NCBI GenBank assembly: GCA_964387795.1
Contig: CAYLYP010000071.1
Span: forward strand, 1-16,539
Origin: CAYLYP01 sp964387795
GTDB taxonomy: Bacteria > Bacteroidota > Bacteroidia > Bacteroidales > UBA7960
DNA: 16,539 bases
Direction: 5' to 3'
Position numbers and translations under genes: made by a program. The stretch's first letter is position 1; every line of letters begins with the position of its first letter. The notes beneath the pieces were generated by a model. The model saw only the letters and a list, made by a program, of their open reading frames with translations. It searched no databases and had not been told where the DNA came from. This document shows positions 6,792 through 14,876 of this stretch, piece by piece.

Positions 6792-6835
6792 TCACCGGGA
6801 AACGTTTGCGTTCATGGCAAAGTGATTTGTTTTTT
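6790..6835 (+). terminator. Weak possible terminator after the lipoprotein gene
   Basis: AATCAC (6790-6795) pairs with GTGATT (6822-6827), with a small inner AACG/CGTT hairpin, and is followed by a run of T. The stem is short and interrupted, so this is a weak call. Confidence 0.25.
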
Positions 6836-6863
6836 TTCTTAATTTTTATTATTCTGAACGCCT

Positions 6864-8696
6864 ATGAAACCTGCTATTAAACAAATCCTGCTCTTTGGGG
6901 CCTTTATGCTTGGGCTTTATTGTAATATGCCGGGACAGAACCGCAGCACTGAAGAAATGCTTGCTGCGCAGTATCTTCAGAATGGCGAGTATGATAAAGC
7001 TGTTATTCTTTATGAAGAGCTTTTTGAAAAAAAACAGGATCCTGTTAATTATAATGCGCTCCTTAATTGTTATATTGGCCTTAATGATTATGAAAGGGCA
7101 GAACGCTTTATAAAGAAACTGATTAAACAAAACCCGGGTAACTATAGATATGAGGTTGACCTGGGTTGGGTATATGAACGTTCGGGCGATATAAATAAGG
7201 CCGAGAAACAATTCAAGGGTTTAATAAATAAATTGCCTGCCGAACCCAACAGGGTCATTGATTTATCAAATGCATTTCGCATCAGGGGCAAAATAGATTA
7301 CCAGTTGCAGACATTTCTAAAAGGACGTAGCCTGTTGAAAAACAGTATGCCTTTCAATGTTCAGATTGCCCAGATTTATGAGTTTCAGGGGAATTACCCT
7401 GAGATGATGAATGAGTATATTGATTTTGTTGATCTTTCCGGGAATAACATTGATATGGTGCAGGGCATTTTGCAAAGTGCTTTGCAAAATGACCCCGAAG
7501 GAGGAAAAGCTGAAGCTTTACGCCAGGTATTATTGTTTCGCACCCAAAAGAATGCATCCAATACATTATATGTTGAAATGCTTTTATGGCTTTCATTACA
7601 ACAAAAGGATTTTGAGACTGCACTCATTCAGGCTAAAGCTCTTGACAGGCGCCTTGGCAGGGATGGATATCTTGTTTTTTCTGTTGGTTCCCTTAGCCTT
7701 TCAAACCAGAATTTTGATGTTGCCATTAAGGCATTTAATATTATTGTTGAAAAGGGTATTGATAACCCTTATTACACCGATGGCCGCATTGGCTTACTTA
7801 ATGCCAATTTCCAAAAGTTAAACTCTTTATATGAGCGCGATAAAGCTGCATTTGTAAAACTAGAGGAAGATTACAATGCCACACTTGATGAACTTGGTTA
7901 TCATAGTGGCACGATTGGCCTTGTAAGGAATCTTGCAAGGATTAAAGCAGTTTATCTGGATAAGGTTGATGAATCTATTGAATTACTCAATAAGGCAATA
8001 AAACTACCCGGGGCTACACCGCGGATGCAGGCTGAATGTAAAATTGAACTGGCTGATGTTTACCTGATCCAGGGGGAGGTATGGGAAGCTGCACTTCTTT
8101 ATGGGCAGGTTGATAAAGCTTTCAAGGAAGACCCACTTGGTCATGAAGCAAAATTTAAAAATGCCCGTTTGTCTTTTTATATCGGTGAATTTGAATGGGC
8201 CAAAGCGCAACTGGATGTCCTTAAGGCTGCTACCAGTAAACTTATTGCAAATGATGCCATGGAACTCAGCCTCCTGATACAGGACCATACTTCATATAAT
8301 GGGGAACCCGAAGCTCTTAAAATATTTGCCAGGGCTGATATGCTTCAGGTCATGATGCTCTATGATAAAGCATTGGTAACCCTGGATTCCATCCCTGCCA
8401 AATATCCTTTTATTGACCTTAATGCCAATGTACTGTTCCGTAAGGCTGAGATTGCATTAAAAACTGGGGACTATAAAAAAGCTGACGAATGTCTTGAAGC
8501 TTTATTACAAAAACATCCTTCAAGTGTCCTGGCTGACCTGTCCTTATTTAAACGTGCCGAAATTAATGAAACACTTCTGGACAATAAGCCCTTGGCAATG
8601 GAACTCTATCAAAAACTTATGACTGATTTCCCGGGAAGTCTATATGTGACCCAGGCAAGGATCCGCTTCAGGAGCCTTAGGGGTGATGTATTATAA
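6864..8696 (+). CDS. Exported tetratricopeptide-repeat protein
   Basis: 610 residues. A signal peptide spans roughly residues 1-25 (KQILLFGAFMLGLYC then NMPGQ); Cys20 does not sit in a good lipobox, so ordinary secretion is more likely than lipidation. The rest is helical-repeat sequence with TPR-like units, such as AAQYLQNGEYDKAVILYEELF near residue 34, a DYERAERFIKKLIKQNPGN unit near 75, a GDINKAEKQFKGLINKLP unit near 109, and further units including GDYKKADECLEALLQKHPSS near the C-terminus. TPR arrays are protein-interaction scaffolds; in Bacteroidota exported ones often serve envelope assembly or secretion complexes. No enzymatic domain is seen and the specific partner cannot be named. 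It ends 170 bases before a convergent thioesterase gene. Confidence 0.88.
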   Translation: MKPAIKQILLFGAFMLGLYCNMPGQNRSTEEMLAAQYLQNGEYDKAVILYEELFEKKQDPVNYNALLNCYIGLNDYERAERFIKKLIKQNPGNYRYEVDLGWVYERSGDINKAEKQFKGLINKLPAEPNRVIDLSNAFRIRGKIDYQLQTFLKGRSLLKNSMPFNVQIAQIYEFQGNYPEMMNEYIDFVDLSGNNIDMVQGILQSALQNDPEGGKAEALRQVLLFRTQKNASNTLYVEMLLWLSLQQKDFETALIQAKALDRRLGRDGYLVFSVGSLSLSNQNFDVAIKAFNIIVEKGIDNPYYTDGRIGLLNANFQKLNSLYERDKAAFVKLEEDYNATLDELGYHSGTIGLVRNLARIKAVYLDKVDESIELLNKAIKLPGATPRMQAECKIELADVYLIQGEVWEAALLYGQVDKAFKEDPLGHEAKFKNARLSFYIGEFEWAKAQLDVLKAATSKLIANDAMELSLLIQDHTSYNGEPEALKIFARADMLQVMMLYDKALVTLDSIPAKYPFIDLNANVLFRKAEIALKTGDYKKADECLEALLQKHPSSVLADLSLFKRAEINETLLDNKPLAMELYQKLMTDFPGSLYVTQARIRFRSLRGDVL

Positions 8697-8866
8697 TTCT
8701 TGCCTATTGGAAATGATTTATTATCAAAGAAGTAAATCCATTAATCATTAACCTTATTTTAAATCCTTAAGGATACATCAATCTTTTCCATTTTCAGGTG
8801 AAAATGATATTATGCCAAAACTGATATGGTTTATGATGCGTGCTTAATTGAAATGCCAAAGTGGTG
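8697..8866. other. Convergent intergenic region, no clear terminator
   Basis: This stretch separates the convergent TPR and thioesterase genes. It contains a perfect 12-bp palindrome ATCCTTAAGGAT (8763-8774) and a 7-bp hairpin CATTTTC-AGGT-GAAAATG (8789-8806). Neither is GC-rich or followed by a T-tract, so terminator function for either gene is uncertain. Confidence 0.4.
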
Positions 8867-9616
8867 TCAGTCTTTTTCCCAATAACTTGCAAGGATACAT
8901 GATTCATTGTCCTGCTTATCAAGGATGCGATGTTTGCATAATAAACCGTTTTCATTCGTTTCCAATTGAACCTGAGATGTGATTTTCATCCCATAATGGT
9001 TTTCTTTTTTAAACATCACCTGGATACGCTTCAATGTATATGCCTCATGAACTTCAACAGGGATTGCTTCCATGGCCCATTCAACATATTTTACATTATT
9101 GACATGTTTGTTGAAATCAATATCGGAATACCTTACCTGAAATTCTTTTTGATATTGACATTCTTTAAATTCCGGTATTGGTTCAAAATCTTCTTTGGTG
9201 TCATTATTAAGGGGCAAGCCATAAGCCAGTGTGATCTCATCATGGATTTTTGTCGGTCTTTTGTTTTCTGTATTGACAAATAACCATGAAGAGTGGGCGG
9301 TGATTAATTCATTGTTCTGCTGATCAAAAACATGAAAATAACGGTATCCAAAGAACCTGAAAAAACCGGAAGGCTGGGTAACTACTTTAATGTTTTGAAG
9401 AAACTGAGGCGGATTATGCAATCGGATATCAAACTGGTAAAGCATCCAGGCAACTTTGTGTTTCGTATAATAATCAAGCCCGACCTGTTTTGATTCGCTT
9501 TGAAGCAATGCCATTTCTTCAAAAAAACAAAGCAGGGAACTGATGTTTAGCTTCTGGTCCTTGCCTGTTTCATAATAATGAATAGAATAGTCTTTCTCGA
9601 ATGAAGTGCCTCTCAT
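8867..9616 (-). CDS. Acyl-ACP thioesterase family protein (FatA-like, double hotdog)
   Basis: 249 residues with the layout of plant and bacterial acyl-ACP thioesterases: two hotdog folds, the first containing LNISSLLCFFEEMALLQSES (about 23-42). The second contains the active-site region SDIDFNKHVNNVKYVEW (164-180). Asp167, Asn169 and His171 match the conserved DxNxHVNN catalytic segment. The predicted reaction is hydrolysis of acyl-ACP to free fatty acid and ACP in the cytoplasm, ending fatty-acid elongation or trimming chains for envelope lipids. Chain-length specificity cannot be read from sequence. It is transcribed away from rsmA across a 257-base gap and appears to be a single gene. The ATG at 9616 gives the family's usual start just before the first hotdog. 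Confidence 0.93.
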   Translation of the reverse strand: MRGTSFEKDYSIHYYETGKDQKLNISSLLCFFEEMALLQSESKQVGLDYYTKHKVAWMLYQFDIRLHNPPQFLQNIKVVTQPSGFFRFFGYRYFHVFDQQNNELITAHSSWLFVNTENKRPTKIHDEITLAYGLPLNNDTKEDFEPIPEFKECQYQKEFQVRYSDIDFNKHVNNVKYVEWAMEAIPVEVHEAYTLKRIQVMFKKENHYGMKITSQVQLETNENGLLCKHRILDKQDNESCILASYWEKD

Positions 9617-9795
9617 AGAACATGATTTAATCGAACAAATATGGATAAAAAAAACGAGGATGACATATAATTTCTGATTTTTTGGCGAATAAACATTAAG
9701 GAATTCATGCTTTTCATTTGTTAAGGATATAATCCAATATGGAAATAATTCAACTTGTATCAGGGTGATTATTTCGCTGGTAATATTTAAAGGCT

Positions 9796-9803
9796 TACAT
9801 TTG
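9796..9803 (+). promoter_or_regulatory. -7 box candidate for the rsmA operon
   Basis: TACATTTG matches TAnnTTTG exactly, about 70 bases before the rsmA start. A TTTC at 9772-9775 sits 20 bases upstream as a poor -33 element. The rest of the 257-base divergent gap (9617-9873) is AT-rich, and I see no gene in it. Confidence 0.45.
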
Positions 9804-9873
9804 TGGATGTAATAAAAAGATTGCTGGAAGGGAATCTGTTAGTTAAACAATAAACAAGAAAAAAGCGTAAAGA

Positions 9874-10656
9874 ATGTCAGATTTTGTAAGGGCCAAAAAA
9901 CACCTGGGGCAGCATTTTCTTAGAGATGAGGGTATTGCCATGAAAACTGCCGAAAGCCTAAGTTGGCATCAGGGCTATAAGCAATTGCTGGAAATAGGGC
10001 CTGGCACAGGTATGCTGACAAAATACCTTATTAAAATCCCTGATGTCAGCTTTTATGTGATTGAGGTAGATACAGAAAGCATCAGCTATTTAAATGAAAA
10101 TTTCCCAGTCCTTCATGGCCGGATAATTGAAGAGGATTTTTTGCGTTTTAACCCAGAGACAATCTTTCAGGGACCTTTTGGTATTGTCGGTAATTTCCCT
10201 TACAATATCTCGACCCAGATTTTGTTCAGGGTAATGGAATACAGGAACCAAATCCCTGAGGTGGTAGGGATGTTTCAAAAAGAAGTAGCAGAGCGCTTAG
10301 CCGAAAAACCTGGTTCGAAGACTTATGGCATCACTAGTGTATTGCTCCAGGCTTTTTATGATATTGAGTATTTGTTTACTGTTGGTGAAGGGGTTTTTGT
10401 CCCTCCCCCAAAAGTTAAGTCTGCCGTGATTCGTTTAAAACGGAACAGCAGAGAACATTTGGATTGTAATGAAAAAATGTTTTTTACTGTAGTGAAAACA
10501 GCATTCAATCAAAGACGTAAGACTTTAAGAAATTCATTGAAACCGTTATTGAAAAGCGGTCATGGCATTTCACCACAACTTCTTGAGCTTCGCCCTGAAA
10601 GGCTTAGTGTTGAGGATTTTATTGGATTAACTTTGTTAATTGAACAACAACAATAA
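9874..10656 (+). CDS. rsmA: 16S rRNA (adenine1518-N6/adenine1519-N6)-dimethyltransferase
   Basis: 260 residues, the usual length for RsmA (KsgA). This enzyme dimethylates two adjacent adenines in the 3'-terminal hairpin of 16S rRNA late in small-subunit assembly, using SAM. The start MSDFVRAKKHLGQHFL carries the family's KKxLGQHFL signature. The SAM-binding loop EIGPGTG is at 40-46, and the catalytic NFPYNI (N-x-P-Y motif) at 107-112. The FNQRRKTLRNSL element (about 211-222) is also typical. It heads a run of four plus-strand genes, with the next start only 12 bases after its stop. Confidence 0.97.
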   Translation: MSDFVRAKKHLGQHFLRDEGIAMKTAESLSWHQGYKQLLEIGPGTGMLTKYLIKIPDVSFYVIEVDTESISYLNENFPVLHGRIIEEDFLRFNPETIFQGPFGIVGNFPYNISTQILFRVMEYRNQIPEVVGMFQKEVAERLAEKPGSKTYGITSVLLQAFYDIEYLFTVGEGVFVPPPKVKSAVIRLKRNSREHLDCNEKMFFTVVKTAFNQRRKTLRNSLKPLLKSGHGISPQLLELRPERLSVEDFIGLTLLIEQQQ

Positions 10657-10668
10657 TCGACAACAACA

Positions 10669-11190
10669 ATGAGAACCTTAATATTCGTTTTTTTGTTAAT
10701 TTGTACCCTTACGGGGATACATGCCCAGGATGTTAACCGGGTTATCAGGGATGAAACGATAGATAAAGATGTTTTGTATGGCCTGTGTAATGTGGAAGGG
10801 TTAAAAGGTGAAGTGTTTGGTGAAGCTTTTCAGAGCGAATACCAGTCCTACGAGCCCCAATCGGATGTTTTGCTCAGGTTAAGGATTATACCTGATATTG
10901 ATGAACTGGAAGTAATCATTGTTTTTGGGCCATGGTGCGGTGATTCAAAGCGTGAAGTCCCGAGGTTTGTCAAACTGGCAGAACAGATAGGTATTCAGGA
11001 ATCTCAGATAAAAATGTATGCCACAAACAGGGAGAAGAAATGTGGGGAAGCTATCATCGACAGCTTGTTAACCGAATTGGTGCCAACATTTTATGTTTAT
11101 AGGGGAGGGAAGTTCATTGGAAGCATTGTAGAGTTCCCCATCAACAGTCTGGAAGAAGATCTATTGGCTATTTTGTTAAAAGATGAATAG
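10669..11190 (+). CDS. Exported thioredoxin-fold protein with a single-cysteine CGDS active site
   Basis: 173 residues. An N-terminal signal peptide (LIFVFLLICTLTGIHAQ) probably ends after Gln20, giving a periplasmic protein. The thioredoxin fold is indicated by the strand IIVFGPWCGDSKREVPRF (about 83-100) and the expected cis-proline in LVPTFYVYR (Pro139). The active site is Cys90-Gly-Asp-Ser93, so the resolving cysteine of CxxC is replaced by Ser. Another cysteine (Cys105 region is absent; Cys115 in REKKCGEAI) is available in the mature protein. This argues against a classical dithiol reductase and suggests a monothiol, mixed-disulfide or structural role. It starts 12 bases after rsmA and precedes meaB by 54 bases, so it is probably co-transcribed. 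The physiological partner is unknown. Confidence 0.85.
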   Translation: MRTLIFVFLLICTLTGIHAQDVNRVIRDETIDKDVLYGLCNVEGLKGEVFGEAFQSEYQSYEPQSDVLLRLRIIPDIDELEVIIVFGPWCGDSKREVPRFVKLAEQIGIQESQIKMYATNREKKCGEAIIDSLLTELVPTFYVYRGGKFIGSIVEFPINSLEEDLLAILLKDE

Positions 11191-11244
11191 CCCTTTTCCA
11201 AGGATATTTTCAAAAATTGACAACAAATTATTTTCAGGTAAAAG

Positions 11245-12381
11245 ATGTCAGATAAGGAAAGCAATCAAAACGAAATACCTTCGGCTCTAAAGGTGAATAA
11301 AGGGATACCCCAGCCCCCTTCAATAAACGAGGCTGCTTTGGAGCATTTGCGTAAGCACAAGAGGAAGACCTTTTCGTTGGATGAATATGTGAGTGCAATA
11401 CTTAGCGGCAACAGGGTAATGCTAAGTAGGGCTATTACCTTGATCGAAAGCCAGTTGAATGAGGATTTTATATTGTCACAACAAATTGTGGAGCAGTGCA
11501 TCCCTCATTCAGGAAAATCATTGCGTGTTGGGATTACCGGTGTCCCTGGTGTTGGGAAAAGCACTTTTATTGAAGCATTTGGGACTTTCCTTACCTCAAT
11601 GGGCCATAAGGTTGCTGTATTGGCTGTTGACCCTAGCAGTGAGATAAGTAAAGGAAGTATCTTGGGTGATAAAACAAGGATGGAGAAGCTGGGCACTGAC
11701 CCAAACGCCTTTGTAAGACCTTCCCCTTCAGCAGGATCTTTAGGCGGAGTTGCCAGAAAAACCAGGGAAATCATTTTGCTTTGCGAAGCATCTGGCTTTG
11801 ATGTGATACTTGTTGAAACAGTTGGTGTTGGACAATCTGAAACGGCTGTCCATTCAATGGTTGACTTTTTTCTGCTGCTCATGCTAAGTGGGGCAGGGGA
11901 TGAGCTTCAGGGAATTAAACGCGGGATTATTGAAATGTGCGATGGTATGGTTATTAACAAAGCTGATGGTGACAATATCAATAAAGCCAAGGCTGCACGT
12001 ATTCAATACCAGAATGCACTTCATCTGTTTCCGCCTTCTTCTTCCGGCTGGGCTCCAAAGGTTGAAACCTGCTCATCAATCAGTCGGGATGGGATAGATA
12101 AAGTTTGGGAAATGATTTCTGAATATAAATCCCAGACCCAATCCAATGGTTTTTTTAATTTCAGACGCAATGAACAAAAGAAATACCATTTGTTTGAAAC
12201 CATCAACCAGGCCCTGACTGATAATTTTTATCAGCACCCCGACGTGTCTGCTTTGATGCCTAAGGTCGAGCTTGACCTTATTGCCAATAGAATTACCTCT
12301 TATAAAGCGGCAGCTAATTTGCTTGAGGCTTTTTATAAGGCTTTAGATAAAATAAATAAAAAGACCAATCCTTATGACTAA
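11245..12381 (+). CDS. meaB: Methylmalonyl-CoA mutase-associated GTPase MeaB (ArgK family)
   Basis: 378 residues, normal for the MeaB/ArgK G3E P-loop family. The Walker A motif GVPGVGKST is at 99-107, the VDPSS motif at 128-132, ETVGVGQSE (switch/Walker B region) at 191-199, and the NKAD guanine-specificity motif at 238-241. MeaB protects and reloads adenosylcobalamin-dependent methylmalonyl-CoA mutase, which links succinyl-CoA to propionate metabolism, a common route in Bacteroidota. No mutase subunit gene lies in this window, so its partner must be encoded elsewhere. It is the third gene of the rsmA group and its last 8 bases overlap the next gene (ATGACTAA), which implies translational coupling. 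The older ArgK name, for an arginine/ornithine transport kinase, is considered a misassignment. Confidence 0.95.
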   Translation: MSDKESNQNEIPSALKVNKGIPQPPSINEAALEHLRKHKRKTFSLDEYVSAILSGNRVMLSRAITLIESQLNEDFILSQQIVEQCIPHSGKSLRVGITGVPGVGKSTFIEAFGTFLTSMGHKVAVLAVDPSSEISKGSILGDKTRMEKLGTDPNAFVRPSPSAGSLGGVARKTREIILLCEASGFDVILVETVGVGQSETAVHSMVDFFLLLMLSGAGDELQGIKRGIIEMCDGMVINKADGDNINKAKAARIQYQNALHLFPPSSSGWAPKVETCSSISRDGIDKVWEMISEYKSQTQSNGFFNFRRNEQKKYHLFETINQALTDNFYQHPDVSALMPKVELDLIANRITSYKAAANLLEAFYKALDKINKKTNPYD

Positions 12382-13207
12382 TATCAGACTGATTGCAGTG
12401 TCCCTTTTGTTTTTAATGTTATTCCCTTTTTCTGCCAAACCCATTGGAAAGAAAAAGGAAGCCCCCTTATACAGGTTTGAATATGGGATTTCGCTTGGCG
12501 GGTATTTTGCCAACCGAAACACTGCTTCTTACTATGATGGTAGTGGTGATGAAGTTACCGATAATTCTATTTCAAGAGTGCTTTTACTAGACTATAATTA
12601 CCAGAGGTTAAGGAATGTATTGGGAACTGATTTTATATTATATGAACTACCAGGAGCTATGCGATATAATCCAGCTTTTAAGGTAGGCTTTTTTGGAACT
12701 GTAAATATTACAAATAAAACCGGGATTATTGCTGAGTGCAATTACGCAAAACTGAAGGTAGAAGATGGTTTTACAATCAAACTTGATCAGTATAGCGGGA
12801 CTTCTGAACCCGTTTTAAAAGTCGGGTCTATAAGGGGCACTGAGGAAAGAATTGATATCCGTCTGGGCATCACACATGTGTTTAGAAAAAAAGATGCCTA
12901 TATAAACCCTTTTATTGAAATAGGTGGTAATCTTGTAGATACTAAGGTTGTTAACAACAAGATTAATGTTGAAGGCATCGAAATGAGCATCCTTAGTACT
13001 TCAAATCAATATTATCAGGTGGAGGATTATGGTATCGGTTATGGGGGCTACGTCACCGCAGGCCTTGTTTTTGATGTAAGTGAATCATTCGCATTCAGGT
13101 TGGGAGGCAGCGCCAATGTATGCAAGATTAATCTTGGTGAAAATAAAGATATGAAACCCCAATACAGCGTTTTTATTAGGATTATGCTTAATCCTGTTGT
13201 GAGTTAG
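12374..13207 (+). CDS. Probable outer-membrane beta-barrel protein, family unrecognised
   Basis: 277 residues. An N-terminal signal peptide (IRLIAVSLLFLMLFPFSAKP) is followed by a body of alternating hydrophobic and polar residues with many aromatic and glycine positions. Examples are FEYGISLGGYFANR near 36, YGIGYGGYVTAGLVFDV near 218, and the terminal strand YSVFIRIMLNP. This pattern is typical of small outer-membrane barrels of the porin-like or OmpW/OprF type in this phylum. The ATG overlaps the meaB stop by 8 bases, so it is translated with the rsmA group although its topic differs. Its last 20 bases overlap the 3' end of the opposite-strand acyltransferase gene. No substrate or partner can be assigned. 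Confidence 0.8.
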   Translation: MTNIRLIAVSLLFLMLFPFSAKPIGKKKEAPLYRFEYGISLGGYFANRNTASYYDGSGDEVTDNSISRVLLLDYNYQRLRNVLGTDFILYELPGAMRYNPAFKVGFFGTVNITNKTGIIAECNYAKLKVEDGFTIKLDQYSGTSEPVLKVGSIRGTEERIDIRLGITHVFRKKDAYINPFIEIGGNLVDTKVVNNKINVEGIEMSILSTSNQYYQVEDYGIGYGGYVTAGLVFDVSESFAFRLGGSANVCKINLGENKDMKPQYSVFIRIMLNPVVS

Positions 13208-13805
13208 GTTTTTGTTTATTAAGCTTGTCCTTTTCCCTTTGTTCCTTATACATTGGGGATAGGTAATAATCTTCTGGGAATTTTGCTGTAAAATTATTTT
13301 GGATATAGAAATCCTGAATTGTTTCAATATCTTTTTCATAATCACCTGTAGGATAAAAAAGCATTCCCAGTCCGGTTTCCTTTTTCTTATAGTCAATATA
13401 GCCTGTATAGATTGGAATATTGGCTTTAACAGCAATAAAATAGAACCCTTTTTTCCAATGCTTTGTAAGTTTGCGGGTGCCTTCAGGGGTAATAACAAGG
13501 TACATCCTTTCTTTTTCAGCAAACATATCGGTGATTTTTTTAATAGCATTCTGACTGTTAAGCCTGTCAACCGGAACGCCTCCCCACCATTTAAGGAAAA
13601 TCCCCAAAGGAAAGTAAAACGATTCTTTTTTTATCATTATATTGGGTTTAATCCCTTTAATAAAAAACGAAAGCCTGCCCCAGATAAAGTCCTTGGTGCT
13701 TGTATGCGGAGCTGAAAGGATGATCGCTTTTTTGATATCTTTTGGAAGTACGGCAGTTGTCTTCCAGCCTGCCAGACGCATTATAATCCACGCAATATAT
13801 TTCAT
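13188..13805 (-). CDS. PlsC-like 1-acyl-sn-glycerol-3-phosphate acyltransferase family protein
   Basis: 205 residues with the lysophospholipid acyltransferase motifs: APHTSTKDF (33-41), a variant of the catalytic H-x4-D box using His35 and Asp40; GGVPVDR (about 75-81), which helps bind the glycerol phosphate; and TPEGTR (about 106-111). The family transfers acyl chains to lysophosphatidate or related acceptors at the inner membrane. This short divergent form may act on another lipid, for example an aminolipid or ornithine lipid. The C-terminal 30 residues are hydrophilic and lysine-rich. It reads toward the barrel gene, and the two coding regions overlap by 20 bases with no terminator between them. 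It appears to be transcribed alone from near 13900. Confidence 0.9.
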   Translation of the reverse strand: MKYIAWIIMRLAGWKTTAVLPKDIKKAIILSAPHTSTKDFIWGRLSFFIKGIKPNIMIKKESFYFPLGIFLKWWGGVPVDRLNSQNAIKKITDMFAEKERMYLVITPEGTRKLTKHWKKGFYFIAVKANIPIYTGYIDYKKKETGLGMLFYPTGDYEKDIETIQDFYIQNNFTAKFPEDYYLSPMYKEQREKDKLNKQKPNSQQD

Positions 13806-13900
13806 TATGTAATTTGATTTTCTGGTTAAAGATTTGCCATTGCCATCTTTTGCCCAAACTTGTTATGCAAAATTCCGGTTTTGACATTTTAAATAAATTA

Positions 13901-13908
13901 CAAAATTA
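13901..13908 (-). promoter_or_regulatory. -7 box candidate for the acyltransferase gene
   Basis: On the minus strand TAATTTTG matches TAnnTTTG exactly, about 95 bases before the ATG at 13805. No clear -33 TTG is seen at the right distance. Confidence 0.35.
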
Positions 13909-14210
13909 GGCTGTTTTTATTAACATAAATACAGATGGGATGCAATTTTTTTATTTATGACCCATGTATCGCAATGATACCAGCGTTTTATCCCGTGCAT
14001 TGTGAAATATAGAAAATAGAAGATGTTGTAATAACAAATTTGATTGAATTGTCCTTAGGCTTTTTGAATAATGTCGGTTAGGGGGGCTTATTTTTACCGG
14101 AACAAATGCATTTTTGCATTTATAAGACCATAGAAGGAACACAAATACATGCCTGAAGTCTAAAATCCGTCATTTAATAATTAATTATCGTCTTTCATTG
14201 AAGTTTTAAA

Positions 14211-14240
14211 TTGTCGTGAATTATATTTTGCATAAATTCG
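14211..14240 (+). promoter_or_regulatory. Candidate promoter of the YuaF-like/flotillin operon
   Basis: TTG (14211-14213) is followed after 19 bases by TAAATTCG (14233-14240), one mismatch from TAnnTTTG. An alternative -7-like sequence, TATATTTTG at 14222-14230, has one extra base. Either would start transcription 25-45 bases before the ATG at 14277. Confidence 0.35.
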
Positions 14241-14276
14241 CTTTAAACAAATGAACAAAAACTAAAATAAAAAACA

Positions 14277-14846
14277 ATGGAAACATGGTGGAGTTCGCTT
14301 GAACTTTTTCAAAAAGTAGTATGGCTTATCGCAATACCATCCAGCTTGATATTTATTATCCAGATGATTGCAACATTTGTTGGAATGGATTCAGATGGCG
14401 GTATGGTTGATAGTGCTGATATGGATGGAAGTATTGGGGATTTCCCATTTCAATTATTCACCTTCAGAAATTTTGTAAACTTCTTCCTGGGCTTTGGTTG
14501 GACTGGAATACTGTTTTATAACACTATTGAATCAAGGTTCTGGCTGGTGTTTTTAGCCACAGTAATTGGCCTGGGATTGGTGATAGGGGTAATGGCAATC
14601 TTCTATTTCTTAAGTAGGATGGTACAATCCGGAAACATTGATGTGAAAAGTGCCGTTGGGCTTCATGCCAATGTCTATTTAACAATCCCTTCAGAACGAA
14701 AGGGACAGGGAAAAATTCAAATCAGCATTCAAAATGCTGTCAGGGAATATGATGCAATCACTGATGGGGAAGAAATACGAACTGGTGGCTCTGTTATCGT
14801 GAAAGACATCATCAATTCCAATCTTGTTTTGGTAGAAAAACTCTAA
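14277..14846 (+). CDS. YuaF/NfeD-like membrane protein with C-terminal OB-fold, flotillin partner
   Basis: 189 residues. One hydrophobic helix lies near the N-terminus (about 13-36). An acidic, glycine-rich loop (GMDSDGGMVDSADMDG, 36-51) follows, then two membrane segments (about 66-84 and 88-112), and a soluble beta-rich domain from about 122 to the end (VKSAVGLHANVYLTIPSERKG onward). That layout matches the NfeD-like/YuaF proteins whose OB-fold domain accompanies a flotillin in the same operon. The flotillin gene indeed follows after 30 bases. The pair is thought to organise membrane microdomains or respond to membrane stress. Assignment is from topology and context more than from strict motifs. 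Confidence 0.85.
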   Translation: METWWSSLELFQKVVWLIAIPSSLIFIIQMIATFVGMDSDGGMVDSADMDGSIGDFPFQLFTFRNFVNFFLGFGWTGILFYNTIESRFWLVFLATVIGLGLVIGVMAIFYFLSRMVQSGNIDVKSAVGLHANVYLTIPSERKGQGKIQISIQNAVREYDAITDGEEIRTGGSVIVKDIINSNLVLVEKL

Positions 14847-14876
14847 AACCTAATTATAAATTCAAATTCATACAAT

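Larger units (their letters stand above)
13806..14276. other. 471-base divergent intergenic region
   Basis: This gap lies between the minus-strand acyltransferase and the plus-strand YuaF-like gene, so it should hold both promoters. Besides the candidate boxes listed separately, it contains a 7-bp hairpin AAATGCA-TTTT-TGCATTT (14104-14121) and a GC-richer patch with GGGGGG around 14080-14090. I see no convincing coding frame, tRNA or repeat array in it. Confidence 0.5.

Noticed and set aside
8763..8774. Perfect palindrome ATCCTTAAGGAT as an operator or terminator
   Set aside because: It has no loop, no T-tract and no gene start nearby; a 12-bp palindrome of this type can occur by chance in AT-rich DNA.
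13951..14142. A 63-codon minus-strand frame in the intergenic gap
   Set aside because: It has no promoter, no ribosome binding site and no protein-like pattern, and it covers a simple hairpin; chance is the best explanation.
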